From Blattamonas nauphoetae (Eukaryota; Preaxostyla; Oxymonadida), in contig JARBJD010000050.1 of assembly GCA_033064195.1 (NCBI GenBank), positions 272,560 through 336,559 on the forward strand: a stretch of DNA of 64,000 bases, read 5' to 3'. Below the pieces are notes generated by a model. It had not been told where the DNA came from. It was given only the letters and a program-made list of their open reading frames with translations, and ran no database searches. Shown in pieces: positions 1 through 9,849 of the stretch. How positions within the stretch are numbered: position 1 is the stretch's first letter; every line of letters starts with the position of its first letter. The position numbers and the translations under genes are program-made.

Positions 1-1686
1 TCATTGTTTTTGTGTTCACATTGACTCTTTTCCATGTTTTCTTGGATCAGGGGAATCATCAGAAAGTGAATGTGTTCGAATCTGTGAATCGTCGATCCCA
101 TCCTTCTTCCTCAAATGGATGGTCTCGATTTCGGATTCAAATATACTCACTGAGGTATGGCTTCCTTCCCATTTCCATCATTTTGTCTCAGCTTGGAAAT
201 TGTGTGCTCTTGTGGACTTCCACTCTTCAATCATCTTCCACATTCCTCGCCCATCACATAATCGAGTTTCTCGCATTTATCGATCATTGTACGAATAAGG
301 AGTTCTCCATTCCACATTTGACGATTTTGACACAGCTCTGTTTCTCCCCACATCTCGAATTGTCGAAGATGGCTCTCGAAGCGCTCACCACTCGATTCGA
401 GTCTGATTCTGCAACACGCTCCTTCCTCCAAAAGCACAAAGTGCCTTCTGTTTTGACTGATAGTTCGTCGGAGCTTGTCCCATTCGCAGGACGGCTGTAT
501 TCCACACTGACCGAGCATGTTTCACAATTGAAATCACTCTTCCCCGAATCGTCACCTTCGGATGGAATTATCTCTGCTCTCTCCACCACCCTTCCCTCCG
601 AATCACCACTTCTCACCCGAAACACTGGTTTGGAACTGCATTGTGAAGGATTCTTTCTCCTCTACTCACTTCTCTTCAACCAAGACTCCACCTTTAACGA
701 TGTGTGCCTTTGTCTCTTCTCATCTTGTCTAGACTCTGATTGGTTGTGACTTTGTTCCTCTTCTCAAATCAACCATCATCGTCTGCCTCGATCTGTTTGA
801 CCGACAACAAAGCGAAGTGAATTGTCCACCTTCAGATCGAACTGAACTGATGATCAATATTCTCGGCAATACCTGGATCTGTACTACAGACTGTCTCTTC
901 CACTCTCACACATCACTCCACCCAATAGTCGAATCCACCTTCGCCGATATTCCACAGCTCTGCTCACTTTTGGAGCGTACTTGCTGCCACACTTCACCAC
1001 CACACTCTTCTCATCTTCACATGATCATCAATATCGCTGCCACTCTCCGTCACCTGATTCCTCGCCTACTGGAAGAGAATCTGGTTGAACGAGTGATCAA
1101 CGCATCCAACCCGAAGGCAGTTTCGACAACACAGAGTAGATTTCATTTGTATGTCGTTTGGGCCATCAGGAACTTGATTTGGAGACCCAAAGACATCACT
1201 CATCACAAAGAAGAGCGGAAGAGAATCCAACAATTGCAGTTTGAACGAGTGTTGAAACCAGCCAAGCAATATCTGCAGTTCATTCTTCAGCGAGAGGAGT
1301 TCATTCCGAAGGCTGGTCCCAGAGGAAAGGATCTGTCGAAGATTGTTAGTCCTCTTTTGAAACAGACATTGCTGCTCGAGCGAGAACTGTTCGAATGTGG
1401 TGAGAATGTGGAGACAGGAAGAGAGGAGTGGGAAGTGGGGTGGTTGGTGGAGAAGACAAAAGAGACAGATTTGGGGGAGAGACTGAAGATGATCAGAGAA
1501 GATGATGTGGAAATGAAGAAGGACGAGAATGCGAGATGGAAGAAGAGAGTGGAGAGACTCCGAGAAGCAGGACATGAAGATGCGATGGAAGGATGGCTGA
1601 CGCGAAAGGACAACGAAACAGCGTCAGAGATAGTGGAATACCTGAGACATGGGAGTTCGGAGAATGGGATGAATGTTCGATTTTGA
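1..1686 (+). CDS. Family-1 helical protein, copy 1 (5' end outside window)
   Basis: Unrecognised protein of a multigene family with five copies in this window; function unknown, mostly predicted helical, C-terminus highly charged. Exon layout follows the complete copies: an intron ends at 50, exon 51-154 (104 nt), intron 155-191 (37 nt, GT..AG), exon 192-701 (510 nt), intron 702-732 (31 nt), last exon 733-1686. Exon lengths of 104, 510 and 954 nt equal those of copies 3 and 4 exactly, which is why I trust the splice sites. Conserved landmarks are ECVRICESSIPSFF in the first exon seen, LLWTSTL at the start of the second, and GREEWEVGWLVEKTKE plus a G-M-N-V-R-F terminus in the last. The reading frame is open through all exons. 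It lies tail to tail with copy 2. The upstream four exons and the start lie before base 1. Confidence 0.75.
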
Positions 1687-1920
1687 GTAGGATTAAAGGA
1701 GTTGAGAGACTGAAAAAGCAAATTTCACGTTTCACGTCACCAATTGTTCATTTTGACTCGTGTCTGAATAAAGCCGAGATGAATATCGAAAAGAGGAGCA
1801 AAAGGCATCTTCTCTTCATTCTGTTGTCCCTTTCTCTCACCTCAGTTAAAAGAATCGAGTTAAATGAACAAACTGTGACATGAAACGTGAAATTCACGAG
1901 CTCAATACCGATGCTCTCCT
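1687..1920. promoter_or_regulatory. Convergent 3' spacer with two copies of the family-1 3'-flank element
   Basis: The spacer between the stops of copies 1 and 2 holds the conserved family 3' element twice in opposite orientation, at about 1723-1760 (plus) and 1863-1893 (as its complement). The core reads TTTCACGTTTCACGTCAC followed by a TTGTTCATTTT block. The same block follows the stops of copies 3, 4 and 5. A role in 3'-end formation or mRNA stability is an inference from its position only. Confidence 0.5.
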
Positions 1921-2497
1921 TTATCCTCCTGAAATGGTCATATTCATCCCGTTTTCATTTCCAATACTGTCAATACGGTTCACAATCTCTGTTCGTGTTT
2001 CATTGTCCTTTCGCATCAGCCATCCTTCCATCGCATCTTCGTGTCCCGCTTCTCGTTGTCTCTCAACTCTCCTCTTCCATCTCTCTTTCCCATCCTTCTT
2101 CAGTTTCTCATCCTCTTTTCTGATCGAGTACAGTTTCGAGTTCAAAAACTTCTCGTCCGCCTCCCCAACCAACCACCCCACTTCCCACTCCTCTCTCCCA
2201 CTCTCCACAATCTCACCATCTTCGAATATTTCTCGCTCGAGCGTCAAAGTATGTGATAAGAGAAGATCGATTGCATACGGCAAGCGCTCCATCTTTTTGT
2301 TATCCTTTGGAATGAACTCTTCTCGCCGGAGAATGAAGTGCAGATATTGTTTGGCTGGTATCAGTACACGTTCATACCGAAGCAATCGGACACTCTTCTG
2401 CTCTTCTTTTGGTAAGAAACAGCGTCCTCGATCCCCGATCAGTTTGTCCACGAGATCGATGAAAGTGTAATGGAGTTCACCATTAGTGGTTGGAACT
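1921..2497 (-). pseudogene. Family-1 copy 2, 3' portion of last exon (split by DIRS insertion)
   Basis: Minus-strand C-terminal part of a family-1 gene whose remainder is at 11163-12677. The protein runs from VPTTNGELHYTF through GREEWEVGWLVGEADEK to a divergent terminus N-G-M-N-M-T-I-S-G-G, three residues longer than the usual G-M-N-V-R-F end. Host sequence stops at 2497, where the DIRS-type element begins. Its 577 nt plus the 386 nt of last exon on the far side (11163-11548) give 963 nt, a multiple of three, and family alignment continues across the gap (K-P-M-T then V-P-T-T). So the gene was in frame when it was hit, and no other damage is visible. Confidence 0.8.
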
Positions 2498-2503
2498 TTA
2501 CAA

Positions 2504-2569
2504 CAAACCGAGGTTCCTCTCCGTGAGATTAGGGGGTTGAGAAGTGGTCACGAATAAAGGGTTGGTCAA
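2504..2569 (+). repeat. DIRS inverted terminal repeat, 3' end of element
   Basis: A 66-bp segment repeated in inverted orientation at 11071-11136 with about three mismatches, clustered in the ccGAGg/ccTCGg triplet. The element extends six bases further out (2498-2503) to the host junction. The tails outside the shared 66 bp differ at the two ends, as is typical of DIRS. Confidence 0.88.
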
Positions 2570-2732
2570 TGTTAGAGCCAACAAAATGACAAAACATTTC
2601 AAAACTTAGAAACATTTCGCATCCTTTACTCTTTCCAATCAGCAGGGCGTGCCCATGGTAGGCATGGGCGGTGGTCGGTCTGAAAATATCGAGTCCAGTC
2701 CCTAAAAACAAAACAGTCGGCGACTTTTTTGA

Positions 2733-2807
2733 AGTGCCCTTTAGTCGAGCGGTAGCACCGCAGCTTTTTGTTCCCCGGACCCAGGATCGAATCCCGCCCG
2801 GGACACT
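2733..2807 (+). tRNA. tRNA-like sequence (probably a tRNA pseudogene or tRNA-derived repeat)
   Basis: The segment has an A-box-like TAGTCGAGCGGTAG (2742-2755), a B-box-like GGATCGAATCC (2784-2794), and ends that can pair as AGTGCCC with GGG-A-CACT with one bulge. The anticodon and T stems pair poorly, so I do not assign an isotype, although TTT lies near the anticodon position. It is inside the hAT-like element. It may be a tRNA-derived short repeat rather than a working gene. Confidence 0.35.
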
Positions 2808-3064
2808 TTATTGTTGCCTTTTTCTCATTTTTGATTCACAACATCTCTATAATTAGTTCATCACATTTTTCACGAAATTACTGTTTCTGGGGTCGTGGTT
2901 CAAGAGTCCCTGAGTCGGTCTGTCTTTCCCCAACATCGGACAAAAAGTCGGCCTGACCGACCGACTCCGACTCCTTCTTTTTACTCGAACACCTTTTCCA
3001 TAGATTTAGATAATTGTTAAATAGTGTTTTATTTCTTTTCATTACATATCAATCATTCTCTTGC

Positions 3065-3620
3065 AGGATCTCACTCTTGAACCCAGCTGTCCCACAGCCG
3101 ACTTGGATCAAGACATGATAACCACCAGTATCAACGATCCTTCCTTAATCTTCTCCTGAGTATTTTTTTCTTGATTTTTCTACATTATTTCTCTCTTCAG
3201 GATTCTTGAACCACATTTCCACAGATGAAGACAAATGTCCCCTCCATCGACTATCTCACACTTGAAGTGCCTCTCCCACATGAGTCTGTTCTCACCTTCA
3301 TTAATACTCCGCCTTCCTTTGCGTTCCTTTCCATCTCCTTACAATACATGACACCCTTTTCTCGATTCATGCCTTTTCCTCTTTTCTGATATGTGATTTG
3401 TTGCAGCACTCACTGGACACGAATCCGACAAGGCTTCCAAGCATGTGAGAATCAGAAGGTGTTCATGATCACACGCTCCATGTGAGATCCTGTGCATCGG
3501 ACTTTCGTCCAACATCCCCGACGAGAATAAAAAGATTGTTCGTCGATGGATTGCAACCGCGCCACATTTCCAGGAAGGGAAGTATAGTTCCATGCGCATC
3601 GGAGTGCAAAAGGGCGCATC
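3065..3620 (+). pseudogene. Captured host gene fragment (unidentified, intron-bearing)
   Basis: Protein-like plus-strand segments are bounded by plausible short introns, for example the polypyrimidine-rich gt..ag stretch at about 3160-3201. The last piece reads ...LSSNIPDENKKIVRRW followed by IATAPHFQEGKYSSMRIG, which looks like a genuine conserved protein, although I cannot name it. Neighbouring pieces are cut by in-frame stops. As these segments lie inside a transposon with TIRs and target duplication, they are best read as captured genomic DNA rather than a resident gene. Confidence 0.4.
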
Positions 3621-3719
3621 CCGACAGCGTCACATTCAACCCGTCCTCCTCCACCACTCCCCTCTTTCTGACCACTCGAATCCCAACCAAGTCCACTCTT
3701 TCGTCGGCCTCGTCTCATC

Positions 3720-4940
3720 CAATGGAAAAAGCGTGTATGTGGGGGGTGTGTATGGATGAACAAGAGAAGTACGAAATGAAGTGCAAGGGAGATCGGATGT
3801 GTCTTCTGTCCTGCTTCCAAAAGCAGCGTCCCTGCATCCACAGTTGCATTCAGGGAGCTCACGAGGTTTGTTCACAATTTTCTTCATTATTTTCTGCCAT
3901 TCCTCCGACTCTGCCTCCGCCATCTGTGATCCAAATATTATCTTCATCCAGCTCTCCTCTTCCCTCAAATCATCCCCGTCGATCAGTTCTTCCCTGTGCG
4001 ATGGGATCTGTTCCACACAATACCGTCTCTGCTCGAACCAATGTGACCAAAAACCGGATGCCCAAATGAAGACAGAAGACGAGCCAAAAACTGAAAATGA
4101 ACCCGAACTGGAACAAACCAAAACTTAGAAAGAGAAAGACGAAGAAAGAGCCATTTGCGATGTTTAATGCTTCGACGAGAAGATGGAATGTGTCCGACGC
4201 TGTCCCATTCTCTCAAACGAGGTCTGACACACTCCTCTCCCTTTCTATTCCATTTTTCATCATATTTCAACCATATTCGCCTCTTTTCTCCCCTTTTCAT
4301 TTTCTCCATTTTTTCTGACCAACCAGAACATCACCCAATGCGAACTGCTCTGCCAAACTAACTTCGAACACGGACTACACCAAATCCAACCAGACGACCT
4401 GTGCTCTCTTTAAACTCTCATCGACACTCGTCGCTCGTGTTTCTCGCTTTGCAAACCATCATTCTTTGCATCTTCACTGTAAACACTCGATACACCCTCA
4501 CTCGCGCCATGTGTCGCAGCATTCGATTCATGTCTGTCAGTTTTCGACGAAAATGGAACTGATTGCATCACAGACTGTCTTCAACGAGGAGAATTGTGCG
4601 TCGCTCGCTCCATCCTCTCATAGCTGTCCTTCTGCCAACAGAATTGCCGCTCATCGCTTCTCAACTGCGTCGAACTCTGCTCATCCCAACAGGCACCTCT
4701 CCCAAACTCTCCGAACACTCGCCCGTCGTTCTCCATGCACAACACTGAGCGGTGTGTGGATCAGTGTTATCAGAAAAGCGAAGGATGCGTGTTGGATTGC
4801 GGGAAGAGCGAAATGACAGAATGTGAACGAACCTGCATAGCGAAACTGACGCAATGCACAGCGGGAGATAGTGGAGAAGACAACGAGAAAAATGGAGAGA
4901 AGAAGGAGGAAAAGAGAGGAGATGGGATGTCAATCATGTT
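3720..4940 (+). pseudogene. Captured cysteine-rich (C-x3-C repeat) gene fragment
   Basis: A plus-strand series of short exons encodes a cysteine-rich protein built on repeated C-x3-C pairs spaced 6-8 residues apart, such as CMWGVC, CLLSCFQKQRPCIHSC, ICSTQYRLCSNQC, CITDCLQRGELC, CVDQCYQKSEGCVLDC and CERTCIAKLTQC, ending in an acidic/basic G-E-D-N-E-K tail. Probable introns start at about 3868 and 4221. Some joints carry TAA or TAG in frame, at positions where glutamine would fit, so the copy looks decayed. The pattern resembles paired-cysteine helical hairpins, but the family is not recognised. It lies inside the hAT-like element. Confidence 0.5.
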
Positions 4941-5179
4941 TTCGCAGTTCAAAATTGGACACGAAGCGAAAGCGACGAAGGGATGTGTTTTGGCAGCAGG
5001 CGTGTTTGATGTGCAGTCAACAACGAAAGGGCACTTCTCTCTCGCTGCATCTACAACGGCTCGGCAGCACGCCCAAACTGTGTTCACCATCCTTCGTCGT
5101 CTTCAGGTCGATCCACTCGGAGTTATCGTAGTCGAAGCCGGTCTCTCCCTCCCTCACCAGCAGCCGCTCCATCTCACCA

Positions 5180-5500
5180 CACTCCTTCACACCCACGTTC
5201 TGCGCAGTGAACGACGGAATGCAAGCCGACGGGCGGTTCGAGCTGAAAGGGGCGTTGTGCGTGGACATTCTGTGGGAGAGACGCTGCCTGAACATTGTGT
5301 CTGGAGTGATGGGACTGCCGCTGCCGTCTGTGTCGGTGAAGAAGGACAGGGTGGAGGAGAAGATGAAGGGCTTCTTTGAGATCGGAGCACTGTCAGCGAA
5401 GATCTCGACGCAGCGGGCGCTGAAGAAGATGCTGCGGAAGACGAATGATCAGGCTTCTGATTTGATCCCAGTGATCCCAGTCGGATCTGATCCCACTAAA
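5180..5500 (+). pseudogene. Captured gene fragment, unidentified
   Basis: The open plus frame at 5207-5554 contains a compact protein-like stretch: FCAVNDGMQADGRFELKGAL, then CVDILWERRCLNIVSGV, then a lysine-rich KKDRVEEKMKGFFEIG. The composition is that of a folded globular domain. I do not recognise it. The frame degrades beyond about 5490 into AT-rich DNA without signals. It is inside the hAT-like element, next to the cysteine-rich fragment but with no clear splice link to it. Confidence 0.35.
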
Positions 5501-5963
5501 TACCTACAATACCATTTCGTTTCTTTCATTTCAAAAAAGTCTTCTTATATATGATATTTGAATGGAAAAAAAAGTAAAAAGGAAAATGGTCACTTCATAG
5601 ATCATGAAAATGCAAACTTTGGGTGCTGCTGTTTCAGTTTGTTCTACAACAATAATTATTAAAACAAGTCGATAATGCGTTATTATGTCTTCTTTGATGG
5701 TTTTTTCTCACTGACTAAAGTCAATGAAGGGAATACATCGAAAAAAGAAGTGTTGGTGATTGTGATCGTGCGTGTTTTTGGGAAATAAGAGCTGTCTGAA
5801 ATATTGAAGAGCATTATGTGAAAACAAGAAGTGAATTGAACATGATTAATGAAGTGATAATGAGAAAATCTCAAAGGAAAAGAGTTGAAATTTGATCTCA
5901 GTCCAAATTTAGGCACTGACATCAATTGATCCCAGTTTTACCTATTTTGATGGGACTACTCAG
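5500..5963. other. AT-rich stretch inside the hAT-like element, nothing recognised
   Basis: A low-complexity, AT-rich stretch with no convincing coding frame, RNA or repeat. It separates two protein-like fragments. Confidence 0.4.
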
Positions 5964-6362
5964 ATGCCTGCGAATGATATTCTGTTTGCCTTTGCGCTAC
6001 CGTCCCCACAACTGAAGAAGAAGTCGAATGTGAGTCTGTTTGGGCAATTGAAGCTGCGAGTGAGAAGGAAGAAGATCGATGAGAAGAAAGAGGACGGGGA
6101 AGGAGTGAAGGGAGGGGAGAGTGCAGAGCGGATGGAGGGAGTGGATGGGGAGATCGATGACTCAGACACAGACAGCGGAGAGCAGTCTGGGAGGGAGAAT
6201 GCGTTCGCCACAGTGGAACTGCGAAGAGGGGAGAGGGAAGAAGAGAAAGAGAAGGACGAACGAGAAGAAAAGAGTGAGATAATGCGGATAGTTTCACAGT
6301 TCACTCCACTCTCTTTCATATGTGTTTGTTCTGTTTCAGTCCAGTATCTTTCAACAACATGA
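5964..6362 (+). pseudogene. Captured charged gene fragment
   Basis: A 132-codon open frame starting MPANDILFAFALPSPQLKKK and continuing into a long run of E, K, R and D (residues 35-110). The hydrophobic start and very charged body could be a real N-terminal exon, but composition alone is weak evidence. It ends just before the right end of the hAT-like element. No homologue is recognised. Confidence 0.3.
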
Positions 6363-6710
6363 TCATCACCATTTCACAACAATTCACTTAGAAACAAAGG
6401 AAATTGAAGAAAAGTGTGAAAAAACTATCTCAGCGACCAGATCATCGATTTTGGCGGAAAAGGGCACGATCGCAAAAAAAGCAGTCGGTCGGTCGACGAG
6501 CAGTCGGACCGACCGCTGCCCATCCCTAGCCCATGGTGACGGAGGTTGTCGGTAAACGACGAAAGAGGAACAAAAAGAATTGAGTGTTTGAATGCAGAAA
6601 ATCCTCAACGAGGAACAAAAAACTGCTTCAAATCACGTTAAAAAGAGTGTGCTAAAACGAAAGTTGAAACTGACATCTGCTCCCTCGCGGCTTGTGGAAG
6701 CAGGGAATCA

Positions 6711-6783
6711 AGAGGAACCTCGGTTTGTTGTAAGCACCGCCCTTCCAGTAGGTGCTGCTCAAACCTCGGTTCCTCTCCGTGAG
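6711..6783. repeat. DIRS internal complementary region (circle-junction sequence)
   Basis: Bases 6711-6733 are the perfect reverse complement of the element's left end (2498-2520), and bases 6734-6783 are the perfect reverse complement of its right end (11113-11162), with nothing between. In DIRS replication models this region templates the ends and joins them in a circular intermediate. Its perfection also fixes the element's outer limits. Confidence 0.9.
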
Positions 6784-6863
6784 CCTTGAAGAGAACAGGA
6801 GAAAGAAAGAGATAAACGGAATGACCAAATGACGTCCTTGGGACGAGCTTGACCATCGGACGG

Positions 6864-7960
6864 CTACTCGTCCGGAAGACCGTGACTCCCCTGCAGGGGC
6901 TGCCACCAAGACGAGGAGAGAGCAGGGTAGCCGACCCCGTAGAGGATGGGTCTGGCGTAGTACTCATCCGCAACTGTCGAGCCGGGGCTCCAGCCGACGT
7001 GCGCGTTCAGGGTCCTCAAGCTGACGTGGCGGACAAGGCGAAGATTGGAGATGGCCGCGTGTTTGATGGAGTAGGGGCCAAACGTTTCGGGAATGCCCGC
7101 TTCCTCGAAGACCTTCCTGATTCTGCTCGTGACGCGTGCCTGGTTCAATGGCTTCCCGGTATCAAAGTCGATCCATGTGCGGGAGAGGTCGGCGTGAGGG
7201 AGAGGAGAGAGTCGAGAAGTAGCAGCTTCAACATTTCGGAGATGCGACTGGAGAGCGACGAAGGGAGAGTAGTCCGGAGCACCCTCGTCTCGGATGAATC
7301 TCTGATGGAATTCATCCTGCCGCTGCTTCTGCATAATGGATATCACCGCATAGTTGATGCCTTCATCAACTTTCGGGTGTGGCCATTCGACTCTCTTCCA
7401 GCTCAGGTGAACAAGCTCTTCACGACGACAACATGAATAGGCGAGCAAGAGGACGATTGCTCTGGTCTGTTGAAGGTCGGGGTTCGTCAGTGCTTCTGTG
7501 TGCGTCGTCTGTGCCCACCGCAACAACATGTCTATGTTCCAGATGCTTGAATAGAGAGGATTTGATCTGTGTGGGTTCTTCTTCGCCAACAGTCTCTGGA
7601 TCGACAACAGGGCTGTCTTGTCTTGTGCCAGAATGGGGTGGAATAGCTGGAGACTTGCCTTCACGTGAGCGACTAGCCCGCGAGGAGTGGCGGGTGAGCC
7701 AGGGAACCGTGCTTGAAGGTCGAGGGCAAACTCAGAGAGAATCTTCTGGATGTTAGTCGCAGGGTTGATGATGATCTCAGCAGGAAGATGCTTCGCGGCA
7801 CAGAACTCCTCAAACAATCTCCACGCTCTCCTCCACCTTGCCTGAGATTTATATCTTCCTTCTTCGAGCTGGATCAGACTCTCGTCCCAGTCGTCCAAGG
7901 CACAGAGGAGTCTAAAGAATGAGTGAGGAGCCGGGCCTGTCATTCGATGAGGGAGGCCAG
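6864..7960 (-). CDS. DIRS tyrosine recombinase (3' part of a 1065-codon open frame)
   Basis: Phage-integrase-like domain of the DIRS element. It begins near MTGPAPHSFFRLLCALDDWD, has an N-terminal SAM-like helical part, and then core motifs of the tyrosine-recombinase fold: YSCCRREELVHLSW, GPYSIKHAAIS, LNAHVGW and DEYYAR, in the usual order. In DIRS elements this enzyme replaces the DDE integrase and inserts a circular intermediate. The frame stays open upstream to 10061, but there it lies opposite the reverse-transcriptase frame and has odd composition, so only the 3' third is taken as protein. Overlap of the RT and recombinase frames is known for the family. Confidence 0.85.
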
Positions 7961-9679
7961 CAGACTGCCCGGGGGCAGCTTCAAGTCCTCGAGAGGACTG
8001 TCGAGAGCTGTCAATAGGCTGTATTCCCCCATTTCCATCTGCTGGCATTCGAGACGAGACAAGAGAGTCGACCACGGCTGACCCTTCCAAGCCGGTGTTA
8101 TCAGGAGAGCTCTCCTCGGTCTCTGCATCAAGAGTTTCCTCACTACTTTCGCCACCATCAGAATCGGGGGATGAATCAAGAGATTCATCGTCATCTCTGA
8201 CCAGTCTTGGGCCATCACCCCTCTTCCAGCTTCTTCGTTCGCCTCTGAGAGACTGTAGAACATCTTGCATTGTCTGTTCGTGGCGGAGGCGAAAAGATCC
8301 ATCTCTGGAACGAAGTTCCATCTGTCTTTGATCAACTGGAGAGCTTGGGGTAGGAGATGATATTCGCTGTGTGGGGGGAGTCGTGAGAGCGCATCCGATA
8401 TCGCGTTGCTCTTGCCCGGTATGTGATTGACTGAGTGAAGCGTGATCTTGTATCGCTTGCACGCTCTCAGGACTTCCCTGGTTATCTTGAGGAGAGGTGG
8501 GCCTGCGCGTTGTCTCTGCAGGTTGAAGACCGTCGCAGTGTTGTCTGAGAGAATTGAAAGTGAAGTGACACGAGCCTGCCTCAAGCGCTTCGCCGCTGCT
8601 CGGATGCTCCGACCCACCGCCGCCGTCTCCTTCCAGTTGCTCGTGTGGAGACGGTCCCGTTCGTTCCAAAAGTCGTGGTAGTAATAGTCGAGATCGTTCA
8701 GACGAAGGACTGCACCCCACCCCGTGGGGCTGGCATCGGTCGTGATTGACGCTTGGCTCACTGTCGGTTCGAATGAGAGAGGAGCGTTGACTATCAGTCT
8801 CCTCTTCCAGAAGTGTAACTCTCCCAAGAGTAGAGGAGTGAGCCGGACCTTCCCTTTCCATCCGAAGCTGCGAACTGCCAACGCTAGGATCGACTGGTGA
8901 TTTCGGAGGTATAGACTCGTCTCTGGGATGGAAATACGCAGAAAATTGAGTGCGCCGATGAGGCTGGAGAGCTGTTTGACCGAGACAAGGGACTTCTGTT
9001 GGCAGGCGAGGGTCTGAGACTTCAGGAGTGTGAGGAGCTTCTTCTGGCGGGACGCTGTAACTCTGATTGTTTGGTTCTTCGAGTCGAGGTGCCATCCCAA
9101 GAACTCCGCTTCCTGAGTGGGTTGGAGTTGACACTTCTCTTCGGCTATCACAAAGCCCAATTGCCTGAGTCTCTCCACGGCTTGGAGAGTCTTGCTTCTC
9201 GCTTCCTCCTCCGACTCCGCAATCAAAAGTAGGTCGTCCAAATAGAAGACGATAGAAACGTGTAACTCCTCCCTCAACGCTTTCACTGCGATCTTCATTG
9301 TTTTTGAAAAGGTACGAGGGGCTGTGGCCAATCCGAATGGCAGAGCCTTGAACTGGTACATCTTGTCCTTGAACTGGAAGCAGAGGAACTTGCGAAGCGG
9401 AGGAGACAGGAGGATGTGTAGATACGCAGAGTGAATGTCGACTGTTGTTAACCAAGAGTGGGCGGTTATCAACGGAAACGCGGTTTGCACTGACTCCATT
9501 TTGAAGTGCTCCGTCCTGATCTCCTTGTTGAGGACGGATGCGTCGATCACTTTCCTGAACTTCCCCCCCTTCTTCGCCACGAGGAACGTGGGGAGGACGA
9601 GTTCCGCCGCTTCTGGTTGTATCTCTTCCACCGCTCCCATCTGAAGTTCCTCCTGAAGGAGCAGATCGTATGCTGTCAT
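7940..9679 (-). CDS. DIRS reverse transcriptase / RNase H
   Basis: 579 codons from the first ATG; the frame is open further upstream, towards the gag-like gene. The RT fingers and palm run from about residue 20 (PTFLVAKKGGKFRKVIDAS) through TVDIHSAYLHI, LPFGLATAPRTFSK and the catalytic FYLDDLLLIA, to EFLGWHLDS. RNase H follows at residues ~310-440 (ITTDASPTGWGAVL, ILSDNTATVFNL, NHIPGKSNAISDALSRL). A C-terminal block, LFASATNRQCKMF to ALLITPAWKGQPWSTLLS, is characteristic of DIRS/PAT-type pol proteins. It overlaps the recombinase frame at its 3' end. Confidence 0.93.
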   Translation of the reverse strand: MTAYDLLLQEELQMGAVEEIQPEAAELVLPTFLVAKKGGKFRKVIDASVLNKEIRTEHFKMESVQTAFPLITAHSWLTTVDIHSAYLHILLSPPLRKFLCFQFKDKMYQFKALPFGLATAPRTFSKTMKIAVKALREELHVSIVFYLDDLLLIAESEEEARSKTLQAVERLRQLGFVIAEEKCQLQPTQEAEFLGWHLDSKNQTIRVTASRQKKLLTLLKSQTLACQQKSLVSVKQLSSLIGALNFLRISIPETSLYLRNHQSILALAVRSFGWKGKVRLTPLLLGELHFWKRRLIVNAPLSFEPTVSQASITTDASPTGWGAVLRLNDLDYYYHDFWNERDRLHTSNWKETAAVGRSIRAAAKRLRQARVTSLSILSDNTATVFNLQRQRAGPPLLKITREVLRACKRYKITLHSVNHIPGKSNAISDALSRLPPHSEYHLLPQALQLIKDRWNFVPEMDLFASATNRQCKMFYSLSEANEEAGRGVMAQDWSEMTMNLLIHPPILMVAKVVRKLLMQRPRRALLITPAWKGQPWSTLLSRLECQQMEMGEYSLLTALDSPLEDLKLPPGSLLASLIE

Positions 9680-9849
9680 CTCCTCCGAGCTCCCTTTGAA
9701 CGATGGGGCCCTCCTTGCGAGGCGAAGTCTGGCTGGAGACTCCGCATCCTTCCATTCCCACAGTGCTCCTGCTTGGATAGTCTCCCTCCCACCAATAGCT
9801 TCCCAGGAATCGAGCCTGCTCAGCAGCCTGCCTGTGATCTGATGTTCTT

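Larger units (their letters stand above)
2659..6528. mobile_element. hAT-like non-autonomous element carrying host gene pieces, nested in the DIRS element
   Basis: A 3,870-bp insertion flanked by a perfect 8-bp duplication GCCCATGG (2651-2658 and 6529-6536). Its inverted ends share about 20 of 24 bases and start TAGGSATGGGC, continuing GGTCGGTC; a TAGGGATGGGC-like start with an 8-bp duplication is typical of the hAT superfamily. Sub-terminal GACCGAC/GTCGGTC repeats occur at about 2947-2971 and 6482-6515. No transposase-like frame is seen. Instead it holds several protein-like, intron-bearing segments on the plus strand and a tRNA-like sequence. It lies between the DIRS ICR and the DIRS 3' terminal repeat, so it jumped into the DIRS element. 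Family assignment is an inference from ends and duplication length. Confidence 0.75.
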
